In this document: in pieces, positions 20,931 through 33,883 of the stretch | Position numbering within the stretch: position 1 is the first letter of the stretch | Layout of the letters: the number at the start of each line of letters is the position of its first letter | Assembly (NCBI GenBank): GCA_963556145.1 | Contig: OY744470.1 | Coordinates: forward strand, 2,790,001 to 2,854,000 | DNA length: 64,000 bases | Reading direction: 5' to 3' | From: Hygrocybe punicea | Taxonomy: Eukaryota > Basidiomycota > Agaricomycetes > Agaricales > Hygrophoraceae | The notes under the pieces: model-generated | Seen by the model: the letters and a program-made list of their open reading frames with translations, nothing else | What the model was told of the DNA's origin: nothing | The model's database searches: none | Made by a program: the position numbers and the translations under genes

Positions 20931-23900
20931 ATGAACTCGTATCCCGTCGAGTTGCTCACACAGTTATGTCCTGTAATGTTCGTCGCAGGCCTTGAAGCCT
21001 TCAATACCTCAGACCAGCAGGACCAATTTTCCGTTCTCACACACCGTCTTCGCGACGCACTGACCACACACAAACAGGCCTTCTACCAGCCAGAAAAGTC
21101 CAAGGCCTTCCATGTTCTCCTCGTCGAAAAGTCCGTCCGTTTCCCCCCTCGTAAGCTTCTGCCCCAAGACGACCCCCAGTACCCTACCGCACATTCTCCC
21201 CTCTCCCCCCTCACACCAACCTCACCTCTATTCCCTGACGGCCTCATTGCACCCATCTGGATACGGAAGCACACCACCCTACTCCCATCCGTCTTCGTCC
21301 TCTTTCTCCGTATATTTGAGCTCCCGCTCGTGGCTCAGCGTTCACCTCTTGAGCAGCCTGATCCCGACCGTGACCGTGACCGCACTGATGAGGAGCGTCG
21401 CAAGGATTCAGAGCTCGCCGCAGAGGTCGCCTTGCGCAAGAAAAGCACGAACGAGCGCGGCATTAAGTTGACCGTGGTTCTTATGGCGACTAGACGCATG
21501 CTAGGTGCGTTTCCCACACACTCTTGAACCACCATTTGGGCCCAAGTTTCAGACCAGATGACCCCGCCTTGGACGCTCGTCTCACCTACATCCGACGACA
21601 AAGCGGTCTTGATTCCCGGGCAGCTCTCTTTGTCCTGAGCCCTGTCCCGCCGTCTGAGCTCGGCGACTTTGTGCAGAGGTACGTATCCTTTCTCCGATCA
21701 GCTGGCAGGCACCGCTAACTAAGCCCAGCCTTCAGCAGGCACTCTATGAGCCCGCAATCGAGTACTACACGGCGCATTCGAAGCGCGTACGCCGCAAGCG
21801 CAACCGGCATGCGCAGGCAACCACGCATGCCGCGGTTCCGTTTTCGCCCCTCGGCACCCTGCATCCCGCGCGTCCCTTACGCCCTGAGGGCTGGTCCGTT
21901 CGCTACGAATATAAGATGGCGTGCTTTGCTGAATTCAGGGGCGAGGTTGATGTTGCGCTCAAGTGCTTATATATCTTCTGCTTGCATCCTCTTCAGTGTC
22001 ACAGCTGATTCTCAACGAGTGCAGACACTATCAGGACGCGTATGGCATGCTCGTCGTCATGTTCGGGTCCACAGCAATCCTCCCGCCGCGCACGAAGCGC
22101 TGGGCCGAGGCCAAAGTCCTCGCGGATTGCATCGACGTCAAGGTACGTCCGCCAAGACACACGTCGCTCCAAAAAAACCCTCTCATCCTACAGCGGTTAA
22201 GGTCTCGAAGCTTTACCTGTACAACAACGAGCACGCACTTGCACTGGCACACCACAATACACACATGCGCCGCTTTGCAGACTTTTCTCGCGGGTGGGGG
22301 ATTGGCGAGGAAACATTCGAGTATTGGAGTTGGATGGCGAGGCAGTTGCGTCTACTTCTCCGTATCAGCGTTTCTTTGTCCCACCTTCTGCGTTACACAG
22401 GCATCGCGTGCTCGCCGAGCTCCTTGAGCAAGGCACGCGCTCTACCCTCGTCATCCCTACCCACCGCCCTGTGCTTGCACCCCCAGCCGTCCCCGTCCCC
22501 GCAGCTCCAGCGCAATCGCAAAACCTGAATACAAATTTGAGTATGGGGTTGAAGGGGGAAAGCGATGTGGGGATGAATGCGAGCCACGCGCTGCAGCACC
22601 CTGGATTTTATTATTATATGGCCGCACGGTGCACGGAGATGCGGAGGGAGCGGTTTTTGGTTGCGCTGAAGGCCGAGGTGAACGCCATTCTCACCTCTAC
22701 ATTTAATTTGGCACTGAACGTGACTCATTCTGTACGCAGGCGGTGCAGACGGCTCCTGGGTTTGCGAATGAGAAAAAGGTGGATCATCTCACTGTCATAT
22801 TGGAGGTGGGTCTCTTTATTTTACCTCCCTAAATAGGAATATTTTATATCTGATACGTTACCAATAGTTATACACGAAATCGTACGAACTATTTAAACAG
22901 TACAGCCCCGTAAATGCGCAGAATCAAAGCCAAGGACGGCTAACGCTGTGGATTGCCTACCGGATCGCGCACACTTACTACGAGGCCGGCAAGTTCGACA
23001 TGGCCGTTAGGTGTGTCTTTTCCCCTTCCGTAAGGCTCCTTTGGCGGCTGAAAGAACGTGCAGGTTTTTCGAGCGCATTGCTAAGACGTACCGCCGCGAG
23101 CGGTGGTCACACATGCTACACCCGTTGCTCGTAACGTGGTACGCGTGTGCCCAACAGCTTGGCGATGTTGAGCTCGGTGTCCGTCTGCTTGTCGAGATGC
23201 TCTCCTATGGTTCGTCACGCGTCCCCTATCGCTTGTCCCTTAGCGCTGATTCTTTGTCTTTCTAGGGGCCCGAGAAGGAGAAGATGTATCGGCACTCGAG
23301 GAAGACTTGCTGGCGGTGCTCAAGGTGAAGTGTTGCATCTGTTAGTCATTCAGGTAGTGTGCTCACTCACTGATATGGGGGTCTGTGCAGAGTGCAGTGC
23401 CCGCGACTTCAGAACCGCTCGTAGTGGATCTGTCAGAGGCGCAGCCCATCTGTGCGCATTTTTTTCCTTCTGTCTTGTAGCATGCTAATCTCGAATGTGG
23501 TGTGGCTGTTGCATCATAGTTGATGTGACGGTGGCATTCTGGTTACCGGAGGCCGTGGTGGGTGAGCACAGCGCATTCCAAGTGGCGCTGAGCACACCGA
23601 GTAATGTGGCCATGGCGGCACTGCCGATATCGGCGATGACCCTGGTGTTTAGTGGGCAGGTGGGATCGGTGCTGGTGAAGCACGAAGACAATGGTGTAAA
23701 GGAGACCGACCTCGTAGCTGTGCGAAGAGTCGATTTAGGGCATGCTGGTGTACGCTGCGAGGAGCAGGATGAGGCTGTGGATGTGCGAGCATATCTGCGA
23801 TGGCGGCCAGGCGATACCACGGTGTTTTGCGGGACTGTATCATCAGATATCCCTTGCTCGTTGAAGGTGCGCGTGTTTTCGCTTTCTGGCGGATACGTTG

Positions 23901-25702
23901 CCAGATACTGGGAAGCTAGAAGTCGACCATGACAATCTGTAGGTGTCCAAGTTGGTGCTGACACTGGAGGAAAATTCATGGATAGTGGAGATCCCATTCG
24001 ATCCATGTGGCGTGCGTATGGGAGTGCGACCCACTCCCCGTTGGCTGAGTTCGCTGGATCCCGTGCAGTTTGTTCCTGTCAAGCGAGGTGACGTCTCGAC
24101 GCTGTTGTAGGTGTCACGGATGATGTCGTGGTTTTGCGCTCACGCTTTTTTTTGGGTTACAGAGTGCGCCATCGTCCACACCAAGTGATGGTAAAACTCG
24201 AGCACCACGCTCCTGCGTATCTAGACGAAGAGTACCCTATCACTATCGATATCACAAACCTGGACGACCGCGCTCTGGACATCGTCGCCGACGTGCTCCT
24301 CCAGCCGACGGAAATCGACCATGCGGGTACGTGTTCACCTCTGCCGTATTAATTATTGCTGATTCCTGATTATGTAGTGAATAGCATTGTTTTGGGAGAT
24401 GAACGTTCAGCAGGGCTCATACGGGATGTGCCCTTTGGTGTGATTAACCCTGGCGTGAATGTCGTGAGGACGCTGTACTTGCTCACCGCGGGTGCGCCAG
24501 GTGACAGGATGATCGATATCTCGATCCGGTCTGCGTGCACGGCAACCGCCAGCGCGGCCGGGACGTTGGAGTCTGAGCGTGCGGATACGAGTGAAACGCT
24601 GCGGACGCTGGTTGTGCCGACCACGGAACCAGTCAAGGTGACACATAAGGTTGCATATCGGCGGGCGTTGAGTGCGCGAACCAGGGTGACAGACTTGCAG
24701 GCATTTGACAGCTCGTTTTGGGATGATGGTGAGGGAGGGGAAGCGGTCGTAGATGTGTGTGTGGAGTGTATTGGGCCGTGGGGAATGATGGTGGAGAGTC
24801 TGAAACTGATTAAGAAGGTGAGAAATGAAGTTGTGTTGTTGTGTGGTGTACTCAGTGAGCTGTGTATGTGGCGTATACAGGATGGGATTCACGCGAAGGT
24901 TGCGGAAAATTTCCTGGAAGGGGGAGGAGGGACTGTATTTCCTGCTGGTACGTTGATGCATTCCAGATGGCGAGTGTTTGTTGAAAGTTCTTTGGAGGGG
25001 ATAGAATATTTGCCTGGGGATGAATTTAGCGATGTGTGTCGGATTACTTTGGCCCCAGAGAGCGGCCAAGATTTTGATCAAGTGCCTATCCCTGGACCGG
25101 GGGAGTACCAACTTGCTTGGCGACGGTATGTAAATATTAATGATAATGTCACCTCGTGTTATCCTAAATAATTCGAGTTGTCCAGGATCCATCTAGATGG
25201 GCAACACGGGCCCCTTGCAACCAGTCAGTATTCCCTGCCGCCACTGCGGCCGCCCACAGAAGGACTAGTTGCGCTCCTCAGCGTACCACCTGCTGCCAAA
25301 CTGCATGTCCCGATCTCTATGTACCTCACCATCCGCAACCACCACCCCACGCGCTCTGCCAACGTCGCTGTCCAGCTCGAGTCGGACCCGGCAGACGGAT
25401 TTGCGGTGGCGGGGATAAGGAGTGGGCGTGTTCCGACGCTGCTTCCAGGCGCGGAGGAGCGCCTCACTTGGCGACTCGTGCCGCTCGAGTGCGGGCATGT
25501 CAGTGTGCCGCGGATAAAGGTGGTGGACCGTCGGAAGGCGATTGCGAGTGCACAGGGGATTGGAGGACCGGCTGCAGAGCTCGAGACGCTGGGAGAGGTG
25601 GTGAGAGTTGTTGATGTGAGAAGGGATGAAAGGGGTGAGACTGCCGAGGTAGCATCTGCTGAGGAATCGAGCTGCACGAGTACGGTTCTCGTCCTACCGT
25701 AG
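20931..25702 (+). CDS. TRAPPC11, TRAPP complex subunit 11 (foie gras / gryzun domains)
   Basis: A long multi-exon gene. Exon 1 is 20931-21504 (MNSYPVELLTQLCPVMFVAG, ARLTYIRRQ following in exon 2 from 21558), with further exons to the stop at 25700-25702. The foie-gras region is at 21980-22340 (YGMLVVMFGSTAILPP, AEAKVLADCIDVK, RFADFSRGWGIGEETFEYWS). The C-terminal gryzun-type beta-rich region spans 23500-25700 and ends with PTLLPGAEERLTWRLVP and KVVDRRKA. TRAPPC11 is a subunit of the TRAPP tethering/GEF complex acting in ER-Golgi and Golgi traffic. Introns are short (~50-70 bp), as usual in Agaricomycetes. The upstream in-frame GTG at 20907 is not used as start because ATG 20931 gives the family N-terminus. 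Exon edges between 22700 and 25150 were not all resolved; no frame break beyond introns was noticed. Confidence 0.88.
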
Positions 25703-25840
25703 TACTAGTGCTAGTAGTATCTCTTGTGGTGAGCATGTGCAAAGTGACGGCTCATCTGGATATTCAGAACCGGAATAAGCGCCCAATGGCCAATTTCAGG
25801 CAAAACATTCCAATTCTGTCATTCTGATAGTCTTCTAATC
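25703..25840. other. Short intergenic gap
   Basis: 3' flank of TRAPPC11 and promoter of the next small gene. No element seen. Confidence 0.5.
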
Positions 25841-26092
25841 ATGCCGTTCTTCTTCGGTTCAACAGGTGTCGACGCCAGCAATAGCACGTTCAACAACGTG
25901 GGGGGAGACCAGGTCAACACTGTATACCACCCTACCACCGCCGACACCACTGATACTCCCGCCCCTTCCGCTATTACTACCGCTGCCGGTACCACCAACA
26001 CCGCTGGCAACACCTACAACAACTGCTCTAAACAACAAAACTTCCGAGTTGCAGGCACGCTTACTTCGCGCAGATACAATGGCTGCCACTAA
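25841..26092 (+). CDS. Small Thr/Asn-rich protein with FNNVGGDQ motif, 83 aa
   Basis: A single-exon frame from ATG 25841 to stop 26090-26092. Residues 11-29 read DASNSTFNNVGGDQVNTVY. This resembles a motif seen at the N-termini of many Agaricomycete NLR-like (NACHT) proteins and short orphan proteins. It may be an amyloid-like or signalling motif. The middle is Thr/Ala/Pro-rich low complexity; the end has two cysteines and NTYNNCSKQQ. No NACHT domain follows within the window, so it is either a solo motif protein or a truncated NLR start. The hAT element begins 400 bp downstream. Confidence 0.45.
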   Translation: MPFFFGSTGVDASNSTFNNVGGDQVNTVYHPTTADTTDTPAPSAITTAAGTTNTAGNTYNNCSKQQNFRVAGTLTSRRYNGCH

Positions 26093-26479
26093 ATAATTGT
26101 GTTCACCACCAGGAGATATACATGTAGATAACAGTAGTAATGTTGACCAACTGACTTATTGAAAGTCGGTTCAATTCGAACAATGTACATCACTGGGTGA
26201 GTGAATTACTACGGGTAGCTTCATTCACGTTTTCACATCCAGGATCTAGATTGTTGTTCGCTATGTCTATTGCATTGATCGGGCAATGAGTTGTACTAGG
26301 AAACTTGGAAGTATGAAAGTAACACATTGATTGGCTAGCTGTTCGTTCATATTGTTGTGACGGGTGCCCAGCCCCAGCCAATCATGATAGCATGATATCC
26401 TTCACATACGATCGTAGTTTCCTCTGATAAAAAAAGTATTATGAACAACACAAAGGCGACATCGCCAGCGAAGGTCACT
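26093..26479. other. Intergenic before the hAT element
   Basis: AT-rich, no supported gene. It ends at the left copy of the 8 bp target duplication GGTGAAGT (26480-26487). Confidence 0.5.
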
Positions 26480-26592
26480 GGTGAAGTTAGTGTTGCCACG
26501 GCTCGGTCCGGCTCGGCTCGGCTACGGCTAACAACGGTTAACCCATATATGGGTTGTTAGCCGGACCGGACCGTTGTGGCAACGGCTAAGCC

Positions 26593-27171
26593 TAGTGTTG
26601 CCGCCGCTTGGCTCGAAAGCGGCTAGCTGATGGAGCTGAGCTGAAATTGAGCGGAGCTGAGCCAACTTTTTAGCAGCCTGCTTGGAGCTGCTAGCCACAG
26701 CTCGAGCCAATGGAAAAAGGAAACACTACTCTGAACTTGTGTTCGTGTGTGGACATGTTGTAAATCTCATACATAGACTTTGGGCATTGTATAGATAAAA
26801 TTTCTAGCACTATATAAGCATGATTGGGCTCGCAGGACACCTGAGCAAGAAACGGTGACAGGATCACAAATGGTCACAGGTGTGACAGATCTATGAACTC
26901 ATCTGGGGAATCAGCCTCAGCAACGGTGCACACCTTATAACTGCAGGCAGGCTGGTTTAAAATAAGCTGGAAAGCCACTAATAGTTATAAGGAACCTAGT
27001 TAAACTATATTCTATGAGCCTTTGAAGGGTTCCTGCATAAAATCTTGAAATGTGGCTGAAAGCTGTGGCTTGAGCGGTTTCAAGTGGCTCAACGTGGCTT
27101 GGCTTGATGGATTTGGCAAAAGCCACAGAAGCGGAGCGGGAGCCGAGCTGAGTGGAGCGGTGGCAACACTA
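26593..27171. mobile_element. 579 bp hAT MITE nested in the large hAT's left end
   Basis: Starts TAGTGTTGCCGCCGCTT; the other end read inward is TAGTGTTGCCACCGCTCC. Flanks GCTAAGCC (26585-26592) and GCTAAGCT (27172-27179) match 7 of 8 bases. Interior is GAGCTGAGC-rich with an AT-rich centre and no gene. Confidence 0.7.
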
Positions 27172-27239
27172 GCTAAGCTGCGGCTAACCGTCCAAAAAAG
27201 GAAATTTGTCAGGTGACCCAGGTCGGCCAGATCCGTTGT

Positions 27240-27640
27240 TTGTATTTACCGTTTTGTTCATTGCTCACCCGTACAAAGTACAAGTGAGCATTCCCCGACT
27301 CATTGTTCGCCTGTACAAAGTACTAGTGAGCTTTTATCTTGGCTCAGACGCGCCCTAACCTCTTGGCTCAGAGACTCTTGCATTCCATCGTTGTTCGTCT
27401 TGGCTCAGACTTGCCCTAACTTCTTGGCCTCCGAGACTCCTTTGTTCCATTCTCGCTCGCCTGTACAAAGTACAAGCAAGCTCCAGCCTCCAGGCATGTC
27501 TTGGCTCGGGTACTCCCATCACTCTAGCCGTTCTCGTTCGCCTGTACTGAGTATCAACAAGCTCCACGCTCCCATTGGCCTTGGCTCAGGTGCTCCCATT
27601 GGTCAATCTATTCTCGTTGGCCCGTACAGTGTATCAGCGA
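27240..27640 (+). promoter_or_regulatory. Promoter array: five GTACAAAGTA-type repeats
   Basis: Copies of a CGCCTGTACAAAGTACAAG-like unit occur near 27270, 27312, 27461, 27541 and 27620. They alternate with repeated CTTGGCTCAGAC / GCCCTAAC words. The last two copies diverge (GTACTGAGTATC, GTACAGTGTATC). The array ends about 100 bp before the ATG at 27736. It may bind a regulator or simply be a tandem expansion. Confidence 0.55.
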
Positions 27641-27735
27641 GCTCTTTGACTTCGTCTTTCACCGCTCCTTTGCATCCCTATCCGTGTGTATCTTTTTTTT
27701 TGCACCTATTCTATTGACCCAAATACTGCTGTCAG

Positions 27736-30309
27736 ATGCCGTCGACCTTCAAAACCTTCATCCTCGACAACTTTGTAATCACCTCCCCAAATGCGGGTCC
27801 CTTAGCTGCCTTCCCCAGTTACCACAATTTTGACTGTGATGATCCAGGGCCAGAGTGGACTTATACAACGAATTGGGCGCGCAATGATCTTCCACAGCTC
27901 CCATTTGTGCCCCGTTCGATACGATGGGATCACCCATTAATACAGCGTCTAGTCTGTGATTACAAGTCGCTATCTATCGAACGTGTCCGTGGTGGGTTCC
28001 AATTATCAGCTGCTACACGAGAAAAATGGCACGATCTCGAAACCTCTCTCTATGTGGTTGCTCGGGAATTACTGGGAAAAGCCCCGGGTGCCTTTTTTCC
28101 ACTTGAATACAGATGTTTCCCCATCCCTCACACATATGGCTACCTCCGCATTCATACACGTGAACACTCAGCCCGAAAGTGTGCCATGAAGTCCCGAGAT
28201 GCTTTCATACCATTGATGGGACTGTGTTCGATGGCCATCTCATTTTTCACAGCCAGCTATGTCCCATATGGCGACGACCCCAACTGGGTGAAGATACTCA
28301 CTAGCGAAACCAAGGTCCACCCAGAGTGGGTCCAGCAACTGCGGGATTCACCGATTGCCGACTTCACCGATAGCGTTCCGAGAGTAGGCGTGGTCATTGA
28401 CGTGCATCAATGCAAATGGTTGGCACACATCCCAAGACTCGTCAGAGTCGATATCCCTATCTGGTTCATATGGAGCACCCTTGACAAGCCCCTACGCGTA
28501 TCACCCAAACCCGAGGTGGCAAACTACTTACCCAATAATGCACAAGTCCAGGCTGCCTGCCAGCAGTGGCAGTTGGAGCAGTTGTCTCCGCCACCGCCTA
28601 GCCCTACCACTGATGTAACATCCTCCAAGAAGTTCCCTAAGCCAAACCCAGGCTCTCGCCAGAAACTTGGAGAAACTTGGCAGGAATTCTTTGTTCGACA
28701 AGCAGTATGCCACGAGAAAATTGCTGCCATGGAGACTGCACAAGAAACAGCTGCTCGCTTGGCTCGTCAGAAGGAAGGTGAACGCTTTCACGCACCGGGG
28801 AAGAGAGGGGCTGCTGTCTTCCGCTGGCTGGAAATGGATGGCTTTCGCCTCAGAACGAGAGTCAATTTCAGAGAGATAGAAGATCTGTGGGAAGAAAAGC
28901 TGCCAGAACATATGTGATATAATGCCTTTGATAGGGAATGGGACGTCGGTACCGAATTTAACCCCGACGCGCCAGACAACGAAGACCCATTCGGTAACGA
29001 CGACTACGACGGTGAATATGACGATCCCACCTTGGAAGAAGGTGAGGCAAGGCAACCTGCTGATCAAATCAATAGCCAAACAATACCTGCGGGTCCACTT
29101 CCTGCGGAACACTGGCAGCGAGATGTGCTGTCCATTCATGGTGTCGGCGATCGCCACACGGATGCCGCTGCTCCTAAATTTACGACTACCCTTGACTGCC
29201 GTCTTTATGATCACTTTGGATTCGATTGGGATGACACCGCCTACGCTGACGGTCCTACGCCATCAAATACCGAATGGGACCGGACCCTCACCCTCAAGTG
29301 GCTACTAAATACAAGGGCCCAATCTTCGACTTCGTTGCATGTCTGATCGATGGACCAGTGGACGGGTTATCAGCTATGCCATGGGATCTCAGTTTGTCGA
29401 GCCTTTTTCCATTGCGTGAACGACAGGAACATTATCTGACAATTGAGCGGAGGGAGATGATGAACAATAGAGATCAAAAAATATATTTTGTCGGGTCCAC
29501 GAGTGCTACTGCGAATATTGATTGGCTGCTTACAGTAGATAGTCCGGTCACCGCTCTGCAATGCCTCCGATCGTGTAGGGATATCACAGAAGCTGTTCGG
29601 TATCTTGCGGAACGTGGAATCCCCTTCAATACCCTCAATCCTTGCCCTGCCTTTTCACACCCACCTCCATCGACAGGCCCTCCACCACCCCCCATATCTC
29701 TCGGTGTGCGTGCAGTTGGCTATCAGCCTGATGCTGCTGATTATGCCGCTTATGAAGCGGCTCGAGACCATTTTCTACGTTCTCCACATGCACGTGAAGC
29801 AATCCTCAAGGGTGGTATTGTCTGGCGCCTCGTGATGGAATTCGTTGGCCCTGGACGGGTTCTTACTGGCCCCTCTAGTGCAGCCTTCTCTTGTGGGCAA
29901 GTCTTCCATTTTGCGGATGGCACTACTTTCTGTGACGATCACCTCGGTGAAGATGAGCTTGACCTCATATGTGGCGTATATAGGGTGTATACTGGTGGGT
30001 ACCCTCTCTGGATTCGTCAGCCATGCGTTAAGTCAACGTGATGTAGGATCGAACCAACAGGTCTCCCATCTTTCCTGGTGGCCAAAGCACTCAACTTGGC
30101 AGAAGAGCCTTTTCAATGTTGGCCACTGGACTCCCGCTGCCGAGGACTGGTTTCAGAAACGTCTCGAACTCATCCAGCAGAACAAGGCCCCATGTCGGAC
30201 TGCTGGAAAGTGGTATGAATCTCTTCTGAGGAATGGAAGGTCACTGCGTTTGGCTCAGAAGATACATGAGGTAGCGGGCCGGTTCATAGAAGGCAAGACA
30301 TTTCCGTAG
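27736..30309 (+). pseudogene. Repeated basidiomycete-specific protein, carried by the hAT, with a nonsense codon and frame break
   Basis: The frame from ATG 27736 runs 393 codons to a TGA at 28915-28917. Homology-like sequence continues in the same frame immediately after it (YNAFDREWDVGTEFNPD) to about 29290. It then moves to another frame (29300-30000: DFVACLIDGPVDGLSAMPW, VTALQCLRSCRDI, GGIVWRLVMEFVGPG). After an intron at about 29994-30047 (GTGGGT...TGTAG) it ends KIHEVAGRFIEGKTFP at 30309. It resembles a large, dispersed Agaricomycete family of unknown function, often found as many copies. No catalytic motif was recognised. The TGA and the frame change (frameshift or missed intron) suggest it is inactive. 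Confidence 0.65.
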
Positions 30310-30430
30310 TTTGTTGGTCTCGTTTCATTGTTTTTCCTTGTATCGTGTACGTTTGTCTTACCATCCACGTCGACCACATTATTTACGTGATGTTCTTGTG
30401 TCCCTTCGTTTCATAATAAAATTTATATTT

Positions 30431-33400
30431 CTACTGAAGTTTTTCTGTAAGAGACTGAATGAATGAGTTGACATCTTCTGGGAGCTGCATCTGTGCATCA
30501 TCGTAAGTCTCCAACTCATGAAGCTCCTGACCCCAATCCAGACCATCCGTAAAATTGAGACCTCTTCCCTGCCGAATGGAATACTTCAAAAGTTGAAGGG
30601 CTTCCATTAATTCAGGTGAAATGCGATTCCGTTGTGCAGTCATAGTTTCCTTGCTTGACGAAAACACTCTTTCACAAGGCACTGCCGAAGCTTGTATCGG
30701 TAAAATGTCCATGGCGAGAGAAAAAATTCTCGGATAGCGAAGTTGATTTTCCTTGTCCAACTATGTTTAGCATGAAATGGATACATCTGTCATCGGCCTC
30801 ACATACCTGCCAGTATGTCAGACTCTTTGTTGTTGGCTGTGTATCGCGAAGGTAAGCTGCGGCCTCGACTTCTATTGCCCGTTGCACAACTGAGTGACCT
30901 CGAATACGGTTGAGGCCAAGGATGTCTCTCGCAGTGGGATGTGGCAGGACTGCAGGTGGTTCTGCATTTACTACAGGGCCCTCGGTTCCAGTAGTAGGGT
31001 CATACGGCCGAAGCTATGTAAGATAGAATAATTCAGGTGATAAAAGCAGAAATATTATTGGTACATATGGCATTAATAAATAAATCTTTGGCCCAATCAA
31101 CTCGCTCTGGCATGTACTCCTCGAGCCACATCAATTTGATGGATGGATCTAGAACTGGAAAAAAACCGTCAGCAAAAGCAAAAAATTAGTTAGATACAGA
31201 CTCATGGCCAGTGTGTAAGCAGGGACCATGTCTGTTCGGCTACTATATAATTCAAGTTTGTCGATCCCCTTCTGGACGATTTCAGAAGTTTCCGGATTCT
31301 GCTCTTGATGTACTTTCCAGACATTGAGCATCGCTTCAAATGCAGGTATGGCGTGACATAATGTTGGAGTCTTCTCATGTGATAACATTTGTTGGAAGGC
31401 ATGTGGAATCTGACAATGATAATACATTATATATAAAAGGAACAATCAAATACACTCACCTGGAGAATAGATTGAAATTTTTGAAGAGCGTTCCAGTCGG
31501 AATCACGGAGCTGGAACTTGTGCAGTTCAGAAAATTCCTGGCTTTTGAGGAAGGTGTCAAGAACCTAGATAACCACGTCAAATATTGGCCACGAAATAAA
31601 AAATAAAAAATACCTCTTGAAGATCAATGGCTCGTTCAATCATGAGTAATGTTGAAGACCACCTCACTTCCATGTCACGCAGAAGCTGAAGTTCCTTCTG
31701 CTCTAATATCTCAAACAAGGATGAAAAATACTGTCGGCGCAGAGAAGATGATCGGATCTAGTATAAATTAATGTTTTCACATCAAAAGGTAAGTTGCTGC
31801 ACAAGATAGCAAGAGAGAGACATACTGCACGAATGAGAGATCGGACAGTTGCAATTGGATCTCGGTCAATCCCTTCCAAGAAGTTTGCAGGGTAAAAGTC
31901 GTCAGCGGTTTCAGCCACATAGTCGAGATTGGTGATTGCCGCTAGCACAGCCTTGCAAGCAAGGTTGACGATGTGGGGGAAACATCTGGAGGTAAAGAGT
32001 ATTAGTACTTATGGTGCAGCAACAAAATCATGTCACCTACCTAATTCGACACTCAATTTTGTCAAATTTGATTTTCCATCGCCGAAGTTCACGCTCTAAT
32101 ATGGCCATGAACGTATCATTGTTTGAGGCATTGTCGAGGGTAATCCATCCAATCTGAGAGGATGAGGGTCAATGAGAATACGAAGAAACTTTGAATATTG
32201 AATACCTTGTGAGTAATCATAAGCCGATCAGTAACGTATATGAATACATGGGCGAGATGCTCGCCATCATGTCGCCCAGGAACACGATGAAATCCCACCA
32301 AGTCGGAATGTAATCTGAGAATGTGTTGACAGCCAGTGGGGGTTTCTTCAGTATGCGATTGGATCCAATGAGCCGTGATAGCCATGAAAGGAGAATGATT
32401 CGGATCGGACCACATATCCATTGTGAATGAAATCTTCCCTAATGAGTGCTGTTCCTTTATTAACAAGAATAGTCAAAATGCAGGTAGCAGCCGCTCTGAC
32501 CTGCATGTCTTTACTTAGTTGATCTAAATGTTCTTGAAGTGTCTCTTCAATGCGTTTACGGATCGTAGTCCTGCCAGGAATATCCAACTCCCGAAGTTCT
32601 TCTCGAAGCATGAGGAAAATTGCACGCAGATGCGGTGATTCGACAACATTGATTGACTAAAATAATGATATCTCATCAATACAGGAATATAAAACAATCG
32701 AAAAATATACCTGATCATCGCCGACAATGAACTCGATGATTGCGTCAACGAAAGCTTCCCTCGAGTACGATGTGCGTTCTTGCGGCATCCGTCCCGTTGG
32801 TTGCCCTTTACCCTTTCGATATCCATCCAGGGCAGCCTGGGCACTCTTTGCCTTTATCTTGATGCCCAACTCGTCACAACCAGACACCCAAACATTCATG
32901 TGTTCCTCTATCAAGTGATGGCGAATAGTCCCGGTGGATGTCTTGACACTAAATTTGGTAATCTTATAGCTTGGATTCATTGCATGGATATTTCTATTTA
33001 AGTCATTCAGCATCATATAATAACTAGGATGTGGAAACACATACCCGCAGAACATGCCACTATACTGGTTTCCCATCTTTTCGAAGAAAGTCCACACGTC
33101 TGATGCGATGTGACGAGACTTGTTGCCTGCGGGACCATTCGTTCGCGATGAACGAGTTGCCGGATTTGCTGCAGGTGGCCGTGGGTTATGGTTGGATTCT
33201 GACCCACTAGACTTAGAGCTGGACGTTGACACCGGCGACACCGGCGACGTTGGTGAGGACGTGGACGTAGCAGTTGCTAGGTCAAAGAGTGGGAGTGAAG
33301 GTTGCTGTGAAGTCGAGGCTTGTGGAGGTGAAAGTGAGGTGAAGGGACCATCACTGGGAGAACTCGATGGTAATCGGAATGTGACTTGTCGAATGGGTAT

Positions 33401-33883
33401 GATTGGGCTGCCAGAAGAGAATAAGTTGGGTGGGTTGCGAGAAGAAGCTGCGACAGGCGTCTTCCTTTGTTGATGACGATGGCGTGAGCAAGGAGATGGT
33501 GTAAATAGAATATTGACAGCTGCTGCTGTGTTGTTTGGGTCATTAGCTTTTGCAGAAAGAACCCTTCGCCGAGCACGGTCCAATATCACAGGCCCCACCT
33601 GTCGAATCGGTGTAATGGCTGGGATGGTAGGTCTTGATAGAAAGCTGGGACCAAAGGGATCGTCGATGTCTACTTCAACGGCCTTGCCCTTTCCTTTGTC
33701 TCGATGGATCGGTTCAGGAGTTGGAGTGGACGGTTGAGGTACTGGATATGTATGAGAATGTCAGCACCGTATATGAGTGGGTTTAAAAGTGAAATATCTA
33801 CCTTGAATTCGGAAGGATGTTTGAAGCGCGCCATTTGCAAAGGCAGTTGTCTTGGACTTTTTGGCTCCACGTCGAGGAGGCAT
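30431..33883 (-). CDS. hAT-family transposase, multi-exon, apparently intact
   Basis: Start ATG at 33883 (MPPRRGAKKSKTTAFANG); exon 1 joins in phase to 33741 across an intron. Order: a Ser/Pro-rich N-terminal region, a BED-like DNA-binding segment (SRHIASDVWTFFEKMGNQYS, then TGTIRHHLIEEH), and a helical insert (IRKRIEETLQEHLDQLSKDM). The RNase-H core has SFTMDMWSDPNHSPF (first catalytic Asp) and GWITLDNASNNDTF (second Asp). The hAT signature LRDMEVRWSSTLLMIERAI and the C-terminal dimerisation block SAVPCERVFSSSKETM (conserved Glu in CERVFS), then RNRISPELMEALQLLKYSI, follow to the stop at 30431. About ten short GT-AG introns were traced and frames agree across every join checked. No stop was seen in the spliced frame. 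It should cut and paste its own element (26488-36343). Confidence 0.85.

Noticed and set aside
26488..27171. A single ~680 bp MITE from the first TAGTGTTGCC to the GGCAACACTA at 27171
   Set aside because: The flanks do not match (GGTGAAGT versus GCTAAGCT). The left end pairs with 36343 and the inner start at 26593 pairs with 27171.
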